Shown piece after piece: positions 1 to 7,955 of a stretch of DNA of 22,440 nucleotides; the first letter of the stretch is position 1; every line of letters begins with the position of its first letter. Under the pieces are notes generated by a model. It did not search any database and had not been told where the DNA came from. It saw only the letters and a list, made by a program, of their open reading frames with translations. Source of the DNA: DATKZS01 sp035527835 [NCBI: bacterium] (GTDB taxonomy: Bacteria; RBG-13-61-14); assembly GCA_035527835.1 (NCBI GenBank), contig DATKZS010000187.1, positions 1 through 22,440 of the forward strand. The letters run 5' to 3'. The translations under genes and the position numbers were made by a program.

Positions 1-68
1 CTCCCACGGCGGGTTCCTGGATTCTTGCGAGAGTATAGGAAAAATGCCCGGACCACGGAGGATATGAC

Positions 69-1574
69 ATGAGCTCGGCCGGAAAAACAGGGTGCGATCC
101 CACCACCTTTTTCGATTCCGTCGCTCCCGCCGCCGAGACCAGGGCCTCGTATTCCGACTTCCCCTTTACCTGGGGCGAGGTGGAGGCGCTGTTCCGGACG
201 GCGCGGCGTTTGCCGGGGTCATATTTCAGGAAGCTGGAAGAGACGCGGGGAAAAGCCAGGGAGTTCGCGGAGCGATACGTGCGTCCGGCGGCGCTGGAGA
301 TCGAGCGCCGGGTTTCCGAGGACCATAATTATTTCGCGTGGGACCTGATGAAGCAGGCGTGCAAGTACCGCTTTTTTTCCATGATCATTCCGGAGGCATT
401 CGAGGGCGTGGGCCTCGGGGTCTTGCACATGGCGGCGATGGCGGAAGAAGTGGCGGCGGGTTGCGCGGGGGTGGCGAGCACGATCGGGGTGCACTCGGCG
501 GGCATCTCGTGCGGGCTGTTGTCGCTGGACGCTTACGTATTGGAGAAGTACATCCGTCCGGTGGCGAGAGCGGAGAAGCGGGGCGAGCCGGTGCTGTGGG
601 GCGGCGCGGTCACGGAGCCGCTGGCCGGCACCGACATCTGGGACGAGGATTTCTTGAAGCTCGGCAAGATCGTGACCTTTGCCAAAAAGGTCCCGGGCGG
701 GTACCGGCTCACGGGGCGCAAGTGTTTTATCTCGAACGGGAGCGTGGCGCGCTGGATCGTCGTGGCCGGCGCATTGGACCCCAAAGCCGTGGCCGAGTCG
801 TGGACCGGGTTCCTGGTGGATACAAAGTCGCCGGGCTTTTCCGTGGGGAGGGTGGAGCGCAAGATGGGCCAGAAAGCGAGCCCCGCGGCCGAGCTGATCA
901 TGGAGGACGTATTCGTTCCCGCCGAATGCCGGCTCGGCAGCGAGGGCAAGGCGGGCCGTTTTATCTCCATCTACCTGGCCGGCTCGCGCGGTCCGGTGGG
1001 CGCGATCGGGGTGGGCTGCGCGTGCCGGTCCCTGGAATGCCTGATCGAATGGGCGCAGCAGAAGCGCGCGCGCGGCGGCCGCATGATTGACCAGCAGGCG
1101 GTGCAGCTCGCCATGGCGCGGATGTCGTCCGAGATCGCGGCGGCGCGGTCGCTCTACGTCGCGTCCTGCCTGTTCAACGATGAGCTGTTTTACGAGATGA
1201 TCGGGGGGCCGGTGCAGAGGGCCGCGCTCGCGCTCCTGCCGCATTCACTCATCCTGAGACCGTCGGGCCGCGCGGTGCTTCAGTCAGCCACGGTGCGCAA
1301 GGCCGCGGACTGGGCGCTAAGCAAGATCGTTCCCGACGATAGGCTGGCGTTCATCAGCCGTCTTGCGACGGCGGCCAAGGTCGTGGGGAGCGAGACCGGG
1401 GTGCGCGTGTCGGGAGAGGCCGCGCGGCTGATGGGCCCGGACGCGCTGGACCCGCGCTGGCCGGTGGAAAAGGCATGGCGCGACGCCAAGCTGACCATGA
1501 TTTACGAGGGCACCAACCAGGCCAACCTCATCACGCATTTCAAGGACACGGCCCGGACCTTGCGGAGAAGCTGA
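69..1574 (+). CDS. Acyl-CoA dehydrogenase, catalytic subunit candidate (501 aa)
   Basis: FAD-dependent acyl-CoA dehydrogenase expected to introduce the alpha-beta double bond into an acyl-CoA thioester in the cytoplasm. Family signatures are visible: AVTEPLAGTD at residues 180-189 (flavin-binding region), GRKCFISNG around 216-224, a KMGQKAS stretch at 265-271, and the C-terminal IYEGTNQ in which E480 matches the catalytic base of medium-chain-type enzymes. At 501 residues it is longer than the usual 380 or so, with about 50 extra N-terminal residues and extra sequence near 395-450. The ATG start is supported by GGAGG at 57-61, seven bases upstream. The next gene starts one base after its stop, so the two are almost certainly cotranslated and may form a heteromeric enzyme. 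Substrate chain length cannot be read from the sequence. Confidence 0.93.
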   Translation: MSSAGKTGCDPTTFFDSVAPAAETRASYSDFPFTWGEVEALFRTARRLPGSYFRKLEETRGKAREFAERYVRPAALEIERRVSEDHNYFAWDLMKQACKYRFFSMIIPEAFEGVGLGVLHMAAMAEEVAAGCAGVASTIGVHSAGISCGLLSLDAYVLEKYIRPVARAEKRGEPVLWGGAVTEPLAGTDIWDEDFLKLGKIVTFAKKVPGGYRLTGRKCFISNGSVARWIVVAGALDPKAVAESWTGFLVDTKSPGFSVGRVERKMGQKASPAAELIMEDVFVPAECRLGSEGKAGRFISIYLAGSRGPVGAIGVGCACRSLECLIEWAQQKRARGGRMIDQQAVQLAMARMSSEIAAARSLYVASCLFNDELFYEMIGGPVQRAALALLPHSLILRPSGRAVLQSATVRKAADWALSKIVPDDRLAFISRLATAAKVVGSETGVRVSGEAARLMGPDALDPRWPVEKAWRDAKLTMIYEGTNQANLITHFKDTARTLRRS

Positions 1575-1575
1575 G

Positions 1576-2703
1576 ATGGAATGGTACGAGAGCGAAGACC
1601 GGGCCATGTTCGCGGACACCGCGGCCAAATTCGCGGCGTGGGCGCGCGAGAACATTGACGCCGAGCACATGGCCGGCCGCGCCGCTCCGGAAAATTTTAC
1701 CTGGGAGATAGCGCGTCAGGCCGGGCGGGCCGGGTTCCTCCATGCTCCTCTGCCGGAGGACATGGGCGGCGCGGGCCTTGACGCGCTGGGGCGGATGGTG
1801 GTCATCGAGCGCATGGCCCGGGGACTGGCCGGGCCGGCGGCCATGCTCGCGGCGCACTGGGCCGGGATGAGCGCGCTGGTTGCGCTCATGGAGCATGGGC
1901 CGGTCCGCGCCTGGCTCGGCGCGCTCGGGGAAGCGGCGGAGAGCGACAGGCCCGGGCTCTGCGGCGTCGCGGTCCCGGCGGCGGTGGTGGACACCGGCTC
2001 GACGGTGAGCCCCGAGATCGTTGAGAGCGAGCGCGGGCTGATACTTCATGGAGAATACATCTGCCCGGTCCATCCGGCGCTCACGGACCGGCTGATCGTT
2101 CCGATAACGGCCGCGGACGGGCGCCGGGAAATTCTCGGCATTGACGGCGCCGCGCTCGCGTCTTCCTGCCGGGAGACATTCCCGGGCTCCGGTCTCCTGG
2201 AGCTTCCCATGGCGCGGCTCAGGTTCGCGGGGTATGATATTGATCCACAGAGCGTGCTGGCCGCGGGGGCCATCGCGGAGGAAGCCGTCTCCGAGATGCG
2301 GCGCGGGCTTTACCTGGGGCTCGCCGCGGCCATGGCCGGGAACGCGGCGGCGGCCGCGGAGTACGCGTGGGATTACGCGGGCGAGCGGGTGCAGACGGGC
2401 CGGCCGATCCGCGCGCACCAGGACGTGCGCCGCGCGCTGGAGCAGATGAAGACCATGGCGGAAGCGGCCCGCGCCATGGTTTTTACCGCGGCCGCGGCCA
2501 CCGACGGCGGCGGGGACCGGGCGCGGCGGGCGTTCACGTTCGCGGGCGGCGCGTGCGAGGCGGTGTGCCAGGACGCGGTCCAGTCGCTCGGCGGCTACGG
2601 CTACATGAAGGACTACGGGCTGGAGCGGAGGCTGCGCGACGCCAAGACCATGCAGATCATGCTCGGCGCTCATGCGCTGGAATGGGCGGGGGAAGGACAA
2701 TAA
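1576..2703 (+). CDS. Acyl-CoA dehydrogenase-like subunit lacking the canonical catalytic Glu (375 aa)
   Basis: Normal-length member of the acyl-CoA dehydrogenase family. The C-terminal flavin region is clear (SLGGYGYMKDYGLERRLRDAK, roughly residues 335-355), with the three-domain order of helical, beta and helical regions. Where the family normally has QIYEGT this protein has QIMLGA, so the catalytic Glu position is L363. An alternative Glu, as in isovaleryl-CoA dehydrogenase, would lie near the helix around 235-245; EMRRG is nearby but I cannot align it with certainty. Many isolated domain positions are Ala-rich and divergent. The start lies one base after the stop of the upstream dehydrogenase. 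In actinobacterial steroid side-chain degradation, adjacent genes of this kind form alpha2-beta2 enzymes with the base in only one subunit; that role is inferred here. Confidence 0.9.
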   Translation: MEWYESEDRAMFADTAAKFAAWARENIDAEHMAGRAAPENFTWEIARQAGRAGFLHAPLPEDMGGAGLDALGRMVVIERMARGLAGPAAMLAAHWAGMSALVALMEHGPVRAWLGALGEAAESDRPGLCGVAVPAAVVDTGSTVSPEIVESERGLILHGEYICPVHPALTDRLIVPITAADGRREILGIDGAALASSCRETFPGSGLLELPMARLRFAGYDIDPQSVLAAGAIAEEAVSEMRRGLYLGLAAAMAGNAAAAAEYAWDYAGERVQTGRPIRAHQDVRRALEQMKTMAEAARAMVFTAAAATDGGGDRARRAFTFAGGACEAVCQDAVQSLGGYGYMKDYGLERRLRDAKTMQIMLGAHALEWAGEGQ

Positions 2704-2778
2704 ATTATGAATGATGAATTATGAATTATGGCCTTATCTTGTCTCACGTTCATAATTCATAATTTTGAATTCATAATT
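2703..2778. repeat. Heptamer-built inverted repeat, AATTATG family
   Basis: The left arm, 2703-2730, is four head-to-tail heptamers (AATTATG, AATGATG, AATTATG, AATTATG). The right arm, 2751-2778, is its reverse complement at 24 of 28 positions; the differences are one block of four bases. The loop is 20 nt. The arm begins on the last base of the upstream stop codon, and the element ends just before the AAGGAGG ribosome-binding site of the next gene. A long AU stem here could affect readthrough or mRNA stability, but no function is shown. The very low GC contrasts with both flanking genes. Confidence 0.9.
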
Positions 2779-2795
2779 GAATTAAGGAGGAGATC

Positions 2796-3677
2796 ATGGT
2801 ACAGGTTGATGTGTTCTGGAGTTTTGCCCTGGGCGCGGGGTTCGCGGGGGCGGCGGCGCGTCAGATTCGGCGTCAGGACAAGGATGGCGGCTACCAGCTG
2901 CTGCATGATCCGTATTTCACGCGGAACCTGATTTACCTGGCCTGCCTGTTCGCGCCGTCGGGCATCTACCTGCTGTGGCAGTTCACGGGCTGGGAGACCA
3001 TGTATTTCTGGACGGGGCAAGTCCAGACGGGCCTGTACCATTACGAACGGGTGCTGCCGGCCTGGCTGGTGGTCCTGTTCGCCATCACCAACGTGACGCA
3101 GGGCATCCTCGGCTACTGGTGGGCATCCGCTTACATCCGGCAGGGCAAGTTCTTCCATGCGCACCTGTTATGGATCGTCGGCTACTTCTGCATGTTCTTC
3201 ATCCTGGTGCACGGCTGGGACGGCCACGGCTACGTGCGCTTCTTCACCAAGGACCTCGCGCAGTGGGACGCGATGTTCGATCCGGCGACCAAGGCCGTGA
3301 CCCATCCGTTCGCGCTGTGGATGGCCCTCAAGTGGGCGGTAACGGCGCCGGTGGCGTGGACACTCTACGCCATGGGCGTGATCATGCTGCCGCTCTTGTT
3401 CTATTGGATGAGCGACTGGGCCAAGCGCGGGTTCGAGCTCGGAGAGGTGGACGAAGAGCGGGCGCGCGCGACCACCGGCAAGGACCTGGTCAACACCGTG
3501 CTGCGCGTGGTCTTCGTGCACACGCTGGGCGCGGCCATCGTCTTCAGCATCCTGATTCACCTGGTCGGCTTCTGGATCGCGCTGGTGATATTCGCCGCGC
3601 TCGTCTATGGCGTGTGGCTGCGGCCCGGCGGACTCTTGCACGGCGAGATCAGACGGATCACGCTGGAAAAGGCCTGA
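2796..3677 (+). CDS. Polytopic membrane protein of unknown family, possible heme or quinone site (293 aa)
   Basis: I do not recognise the family. Hydrophobic segments lie near residues 44-63, 86-109, 122-140, 172-203 (possibly two) and 236-275 (probably two), so about five to seven membrane helices are likely. Histidines sit inside or at the ends of helices: H123 and H139 in one segment, H242 and H255 in another (spacings of 15 and 12 residues between), which resembles bis-His heme b arrangements but is not proof. A strong AGGAGG site at 2785-2790 sets the ATG start. It follows two acyl-CoA dehydrogenase genes and precedes a DUF362 gene by 15 nt. A role in passing electrons from fatty acyl oxidation to the membrane is an inference from context; a transporter or other membrane enzyme is equally possible. 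Confidence 0.85.
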   Translation: MVQVDVFWSFALGAGFAGAAARQIRRQDKDGGYQLLHDPYFTRNLIYLACLFAPSGIYLLWQFTGWETMYFWTGQVQTGLYHYERVLPAWLVVLFAITNVTQGILGYWWASAYIRQGKFFHAHLLWIVGYFCMFFILVHGWDGHGYVRFFTKDLAQWDAMFDPATKAVTHPFALWMALKWAVTAPVAWTLYAMGVIMLPLLFYWMSDWAKRGFELGEVDEERARATTGKDLVNTVLRVVFVHTLGAAIVFSILIHLVGFWIALVIFAALVYGVWLRPGGLLHGEIRRITLEKA

Positions 3678-3692
3678 GCAGGGCGCGGAAGC

Positions 3693-5231
3693 ATGAGCAC
3701 GGGCGCGAAAACTGCATCGAGGGCGGACGGCGCGGACAACGTGGTCGCGGTTGTCACTGACCACGCGCTGGATAAATACTCGCTCCTGGAGAAAGTGCTC
3801 AACGATGCCCGGTTCCGGGAAACGCTCGAGCGCGCGCAACAACAGTCGGGCAAGGAAAAGGCCGCGTTCCGCATCGCGGTCAAGCCGAACCTGTCCATGA
3901 TGCTGCGGCGCTCGGACGTGGGGACCTACACCGATCCCTTCCTGCTGGTCCACCTGCTTAGGCTGCTCATCCTGCGCGGCTACACCAATCTGGTGGTGGT
4001 CGAGACCCAGAACCTCTACGGCAACTGGTTCCTGAACCGCCGGGTCCTGCAGGTGGCGGCGCGGGCCGGACTGGTGGCTGAGTCCGTGTTCGACACCGCG
4101 GACGGGCTTACGAGCGCGGACATCGTGGTGCGCGGCGGAGGGGTGGACGCGCGGGTGCCGCTCGTGGACATGAGCCTGGACAAGGTTACGCACGACTGCG
4201 GAGAGCCGATCGGCGCGATCGAGCTCGGCCGGGCCTGGACCCGGGCCGACTTCCGCGTGAGCTTCGCCAAGATGAAGACGCACTTCTACTCGGTCTATAC
4301 GCTCGGCATCAAGAACGTTTACGGCTGCCTGCCGCTGCAGGACAAGGTTGAGAGCTATCATTGCAAGAAGGCCGTTGGCAAATGGACGGCCGCGCAGATC
4401 AGGGACTTCCCGGTCCATTTCTCGATCGTGGACGGGTTCACCGCGGCCGACGGGTGGCTCGGCGTCAAGATGAAGGCTGTTCCCGCGAAGCCGCACACCA
4501 TGATCGCGGGCGCGGACCTGATGGCGGTGGACCACCTGGGCGCGCGGCTGATGGGCGTGAAGCCCGGCTCGAGCATCCTCTACCGCCACGCCCGGAAAAT
4601 CCTGCCCATAAAACCGTACCAGGTCGCCGGCGACGCCGCGCCGATCAAGGGCTGGCGCAAATGCCCGCAGATCCTGTCCACCTTCTCCATCATGCTGGAG
4701 GCCAACGCCGACATCATGAACCTCTCGGGCTCACTCGCCACCGGAGGCTACGACCCCTGCTTCCCCCATAAAAGCGCCAGCAAGGGGCCAATCAAGCGCG
4801 CGCTGTTCTACCTCACCCTGCCCTTTAACATCATGCTCGACGTCGGCGCCGTGCGGCTCCGGCTCCGCGAAAAAATCTTTAACCGCCGGCTCCGCCAGCA
4901 CCGCGACCGCTTCCCCGTCATTTGCGCCTCCGACATCATCATGCAAGGCCTAACGTTTCTCGCGCCCGACGACCTCGTCCGCCTCGCCGCCCTCATCGTC
5001 CACGGACTCGGCGCCGCGGAGCTCTCCGGCCATTACCTCGTCCACAACGGCTCCGAGTACCCCTTCCCCGCCCGGCTCTCCACCGCCAACATCGCGGCGC
5101 GCGACATCCTGCGCCACGCCGAGGAAAAAGGCCTCGACCCAAAGGCCCTGGCCAAAGAGCTCGACGCGCTCGGCCAAAGCTACGCGGAGATGTTCCCGGG
5201 AGACCAGAACTATTCGTATTGTTACCGATGA
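3693..5231 (+). CDS. DUF362 domain protein (512 aa)
   Basis: Family features visible are an N-terminal IAVKPNLSMM strand (residues about 66-75), KMKTHFYSVYTLGIKNVYG (about 192-210), VDGFTAADGW (about 246-255) and the ADLMAVDHLGARLMG segment (about 274-288), all typical of DUF362. The C-terminal part, from about residue 340, is less familiar and carries a hydrophobic stretch near 370-385. No CxxCxxC ferredoxin cluster is seen, unlike some DUF362 proteins. The biochemical function of most of the family is unknown. The gene follows the membrane protein by 15 nt in the same direction and has only a weak ribosome-binding site (GGAAG), consistent with coupling to the upstream gene. Synonymous codons drift from G-ending to C-ending in the last third, without a frameshift. 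Confidence 0.88.
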   Translation: MSTGAKTASRADGADNVVAVVTDHALDKYSLLEKVLNDARFRETLERAQQQSGKEKAAFRIAVKPNLSMMLRRSDVGTYTDPFLLVHLLRLLILRGYTNLVVVETQNLYGNWFLNRRVLQVAARAGLVAESVFDTADGLTSADIVVRGGGVDARVPLVDMSLDKVTHDCGEPIGAIELGRAWTRADFRVSFAKMKTHFYSVYTLGIKNVYGCLPLQDKVESYHCKKAVGKWTAAQIRDFPVHFSIVDGFTAADGWLGVKMKAVPAKPHTMIAGADLMAVDHLGARLMGVKPGSSILYRHARKILPIKPYQVAGDAAPIKGWRKCPQILSTFSIMLEANADIMNLSGSLATGGYDPCFPHKSASKGPIKRALFYLTLPFNIMLDVGAVRLRLREKIFNRRLRQHRDRFPVICASDIIMQGLTFLAPDDLVRLAALIVHGLGAAELSGHYLVHNGSEYPFPARLSTANIAARDILRHAEEKGLDPKALAKELDALGQSYAEMFPGDQNYSYCYR

Positions 5232-5244
5232 GGGCTGGACAATA

Positions 5245-5331
5245 ATTAACCACAGATGAACACGGATTAACACAGATGATTGCGGATAAAAATTTTTTAT
5301 CCGTGTTCATCTGTTTTCATCTGTGGTTAAT
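5245..5331. repeat. Inverted repeat of the CACAGATG family; likely bidirectional terminator
   Basis: The outer 16 bp, 5245-5260 (ATTAACCACAGATGAA), pair perfectly with 5316-5331. The inner part contains CGGATAAAAA at 5283-5292 facing TTTTTATCCG at 5294-5303, a perfect 10-bp match. Between them, units of 10-11 nt (AACCACAGATG, AACACGGATT, AACACAGATG) are stacked in tandem. It sits in the convergent gap between the DUF362 gene and the MFS gene, where a terminator for both strands is expected, and the inner stem has T tracts on both strands. The right arm runs into the end of the MFS gene and encodes its last four residues and stop. Confidence 0.85.
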
Positions 5332-6669
5332 TTCTTTCCCTGGCGGCTTGCCCGGCTCCGTGGCCATGGAGATGGCGGAGGCGATGTCGGCGGAGAGGCC
5401 TTTTTGTTGGTAAACGGGCAGGATGAGGCGGCGCAGCGCGGGGAGCTTGAGCGAGAACCAGATGGCGGCGATGACGCAGACGCCGCCGCCGAAGAGTACG
5501 GTGTAAGGCGCACCGATGAGGTCGGCCAGTCCGCCGGCCAGCAGGCTCCCGAAGGGGGCCATGCCCATGAACGACATGGTGTAGAAGCTCATGAGCCGGC
5601 CGCGCTTGTCGTCGTCCACCAGCGATTGCAGCACGGTGTTGGACGACGCGAGCTGGACCATCATGCCGAAGCCGGCCAGGAAGAGCACCACGAGCGAGAG
5701 CCAGAACCAGGGCGACAGGGAAAAGGCGATGAGGCCGGAGCCGAAGAGCAGGCACGCCACCACGATCAGGCGGTTCAGGCCGCGGACCCCCTGCCGCGCC
5801 GCCAGGTAGATCGCGCCCCCCAGCGCGCCCGCCCCGGCCGCCGCCATCAGGAACCCGAGACCGTGCGGGCCGCGGTGGAAAACGTCGCGCGCGAACACCG
5901 GCATCAGCACCACGTACGGCATGCCCATCAGGCTCACCACCGAGACCATCAGCAGGATGGCCCGCATCGGCGGAAAACCGAACACGTAGCGCGCGCCCTC
6001 CTTAAGGTCGCCGAGCATCTTTTCGCCGCCGCGCGCCGGAGCGCGGTGCTCGATTTTCATGGCCAGGAGCGCGATCAGCACCGCTACGTAACTCACCGCG
6101 TTGATGAGGAAGCAGGTGCCCTCTCCCGCCGCCGCGATCAGCAGCCCCGCGATGGACGGGCCTATCAGCCGGGCCCCGTTCACCATGGACGAGTTCAGCG
6201 CGATCGCGTTGCCCAGGTCCTCCCGGTCCTCGATCATGTCCACGATGAACGACTGCCGCGCCGGGATGTCCAGCGAATTCACCGTGCCCATGAACAAAGA
6301 CAGCGCGATCAAATGCCAGACCTCGATCCGGCCCGTCAGCATCAGGAACGCCAGCACGAACGCCTGCGCCATGGACAGCGACTGCGTGAAAACCAGGATG
6401 CGGTGCCGGTCCCAACGGTCGGCCAAGACACCCATCACCGGCGCCAGCAAAAAAATCGGGATGCGGCCGGCAAAGCTCACCAGGCCCAGCATCAACTCCG
6501 AGTCCGTGAGCCGGTAAACCAGCCAGCTCATCGCAACCTGCTGCATCCACGTCCCGATCAGCGAGATCCCCTGGCCCCCGAAAAACAACCGGTAGTTCCG
6601 GAAGCGCAGCGTGCGCAGCACCACCCGGAATCCGGCCATCTTCCCGTTAGTTTTTCCAGGCTGAGCCAT
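5317..6669 (-). CDS. MFS transporter, MFS_3 / enterobactin-exporter-like (450 aa)
   Basis: Twelve-helix major facilitator, inner membrane, proton-coupled export of a small molecule being the usual family role. The N-terminal FRNYRLFFGGQGISLIGTW (about 23-41) is typical of the MFS_3 group, and the loop 2-3 signature GVLADRWDRHRIL lies at 80-92. Length matches the family. The ATG at 6669 is preceded by an AGGA some ten bases upstream. It is the last gene of the leftward radical SAM group, separated from it by a gap holding a perfect inverted repeat, so it could export the product of that group; this is inference. The final residues (INHR) and the TGA stop are read from an intergenic-type repeat, so the C-terminus has probably been altered by the repeat. 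Confidence 0.92.
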   Translation of the reverse strand: MAQPGKTNGKMAGFRVVLRTLRFRNYRLFFGGQGISLIGTWMQQVAMSWLVYRLTDSELMLGLVSFAGRIPIFLLAPVMGVLADRWDRHRILVFTQSLSMAQAFVLAFLMLTGRIEVWHLIALSLFMGTVNSLDIPARQSFIVDMIEDREDLGNAIALNSSMVNGARLIGPSIAGLLIAAAGEGTCFLINAVSYVAVLIALLAMKIEHRAPARGGEKMLGDLKEGARYVFGFPPMRAILLMVSVVSLMGMPYVVLMPVFARDVFHRGPHGLGFLMAAAGAGALGGAIYLAARQGVRGLNRLIVVACLLFGSGLIAFSLSPWFWLSLVVLFLAGFGMMVQLASSNTVLQSLVDDDKRGRLMSFYTMSFMGMAPFGSLLAGGLADLIGAPYTVLFGGGVCVIAAIWFSLKLPALRRLILPVYQQKGLSADIASAISMATEPGKPPGKEINHR

Positions 6670-6703
6670 CTCGATTACTTCCTGAACCGCCTTGATAAAT
6701 ATA

Positions 6704-6776
6704 GACAGGATGAACAGGATTTACAGGATAATTCCCCGCGCGTTTTTTTCATCCTGTAAATCCTGTTCATCCTGTC
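6704..6776. repeat. Perfect 26-bp inverted repeat, ACAGGAT family
   Basis: Positions 6704-6729 are the exact reverse complement of 6751-6776, with a 21-nt loop (6730-6750). Each arm is built from 9-nt units beginning ACAGGAT (ACAGGATGA, ACAGGATTT, ACAGGAT). It lies between the stop of the radical SAM gene at 6796 and the start of the MFS gene at 6669, both on the minus strand. It could attenuate transcription into the MFS gene or stabilise mRNA; no function is shown. Confidence 0.95.
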
Positions 6777-6795
6777 AATAAAATCTTCGCTTCTC

Positions 6796-7827
6796 CTACT
6801 CTCCCGCCGTCCAGACCTCGCCGGCCCTCATGTACAGCGCGATGCAGTCGCCGCAGGCCGAGGGCACGGCGCCGGAGCGGATTTCCGCACGGGCGCGGAC
6901 ATAGGCCGGGTCGCGCCAGAGCTCGGGAAGCGGCCGCTCCCGAACGTCGCCGAAGGTCACCGCCAGAGTGCGCTCCAATTTGCCGTCGCGGCGGTACAGC
7001 GCGCACGGATACGCCATGGCGCAACAGACCGAGACCAGGCCCGACGCCGTGATGAAAGGACGCGAGATATCGAACCCGCCGCAATTTCCCGTCCGAGAGC
7101 CGCCGATCTTTTCCGGGCCCACGATCACGAAGCCTTCGGGAGCTTTCTTGCTCGCGCGCGCGAGCGCCTCGGCAAGGCGCCGGTCGTCAAACGCGTTGCC
7201 GTAATAGGCCGCGTGCGTGGCCGAGGCCATGCCGGCGTCCGTGAAGATCCCGGTGAGCTGCTGGAGCACCACGCCCTCGAAGCCGTGGCCGGCAACCATG
7301 GACACGAAGTCGGCAAGCTCGGAGAGGGCCTCCTTGCGCAGCAAAAAGGTCGCAAACAGGTGCGGCTTGCCGGCGCCGGAGAGGTGCGTGAGCGACGCGA
7401 ACTCCTCCATGGCCTTGCGCAGCCGACCGAAGTCGCCGCCCGGACGCGCCGCCTTGTACGGCCGCTCATTGGCCGCGTCCACCGACACGCACACCGTGTC
7501 CAGCCCGAAGCGGATGATCTTCTTCATGGCGTCGGGCGTGAGTAACTGTCCGTTCGTCGTCATGGTGAGACGGCCGGAAAAATGGCGGCGAATGAGACGG
7601 AGGATGTCGAAGAGCGCCGGGTTCAGGAGCGGCTCGCCCCAGCCGGTAAGATCAATCGAGGTGAGCCCGGCCAGGTAAGGCGCCACGGCCTCCACCACCG
7701 CGAGCGGCATCAGCGTTGGCTCCGGACGCTCCGAATAAGACCGCAGGAAGCACAGCGGACAGCGCAGGCCGCAGGCGGCGCTGGTCTCCAGCACCAGGCC
7801 GGACATGGTATCGGGGTCTTTAGTCAA
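6796..7827 (-). CDS. Radical SAM protein with SPASM-like C-terminus (343 aa)
   Basis: The [4Fe-4S]/SAM motif CGLRCPLC gives C19, C23 and C26, and GWGEP at 62-66 is the SAM-contacting glycine region. Strands LTMTTNG and VCVSVDA follow in the usual barrel order. The C-terminal third has GNCGG, then SVCCAMAYPC, a FGDV..LPELW stretch and ACGDC, a pattern like SPASM domains that bind extra FeS clusters. The first codon is read as TTG at 7827 because GGAG at 7835-7838 lies seven bases upstream; an ATG at 7806, after seven codons, lacks a good site. Substrate is unknown: SPASM enzymes act on peptides, sugars or other small molecules, and no precursor peptide gene is seen nearby. Confidence 0.92.
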   Translation of the reverse strand: MTKDPDTMSGLVLETSAACGLRCPLCFLRSYSERPEPTLMPLAVVEAVAPYLAGLTSIDLTGWGEPLLNPALFDILRLIRRHFSGRLTMTTNGQLLTPDAMKKIIRFGLDTVCVSVDAANERPYKAARPGGDFGRLRKAMEEFASLTHLSGAGKPHLFATFLLRKEALSELADFVSMVAGHGFEGVVLQQLTGIFTDAGMASATHAAYYGNAFDDRRLAEALARASKKAPEGFVIVGPEKIGGSRTGNCGGFDISRPFITASGLVSVCCAMAYPCALYRRDGKLERTLAVTFGDVRERPLPELWRDPAYVRARAEIRSGAVPSACGDCIALYMRAGEVWTAGE

Positions 7828-7834
7828 ATTACAG

Positions 7835-7838
7835 CTCC
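7835..7838 (-). promoter_or_regulatory. Ribosome-binding site supporting a TTG start
   Basis: GGAG on the minus strand lies seven bases before TTG at 7827. The alternative ATG at 7806 has no comparable site, which is why the longer start was chosen. Confidence 0.6.
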
Positions 7839-7854
7839 ATTGAATGAAGACTTT

Positions 7855-7941
7855 TAGTATCTAGTATTTAGCAATCATGCGGGCGCATGGAAATGATGAA
7901 CGCCTCTTCCGCTAGATACTAAATACTAGATACTAGATACT
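7855..7941. repeat. Heptamer-built inverted repeat, AGATACT family
   Basis: Positions 7855-7871 are the exact reverse complement of 7919-7935 (17 bp), with a 47-nt loop. The right side, 7914-7941, is four tandem heptamers (AGATACT, AAATACT, AGATACT, AGATACT); the left side holds two of them in the opposite orientation. It fills most of the gap between the radical SAM genes ending at 7956 and starting at 7827 on the minus strand. It is AT-rich against GC-rich flanks. Confidence 0.92.
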
Positions 7942-7955
7942 TTCTCCTGATTCTC

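Noticed and set aside
2739-2763. TTGTCT with CATAAT as a promoter for the membrane protein gene
   Set aside because: The spacing is 13 bases or less, and both CATAAT copies belong to the heptamer repeat, so it is not a credible promoter.
4650-5231. Shift from G-ending to C-ending codons inside the DUF362 gene as a sign of gene fusion or transfer
   Set aside because: The same drift occurs inside the sulfatase-fold and protease genes, with intact frames and domains, so it is a general feature of this DNA and not a boundary.
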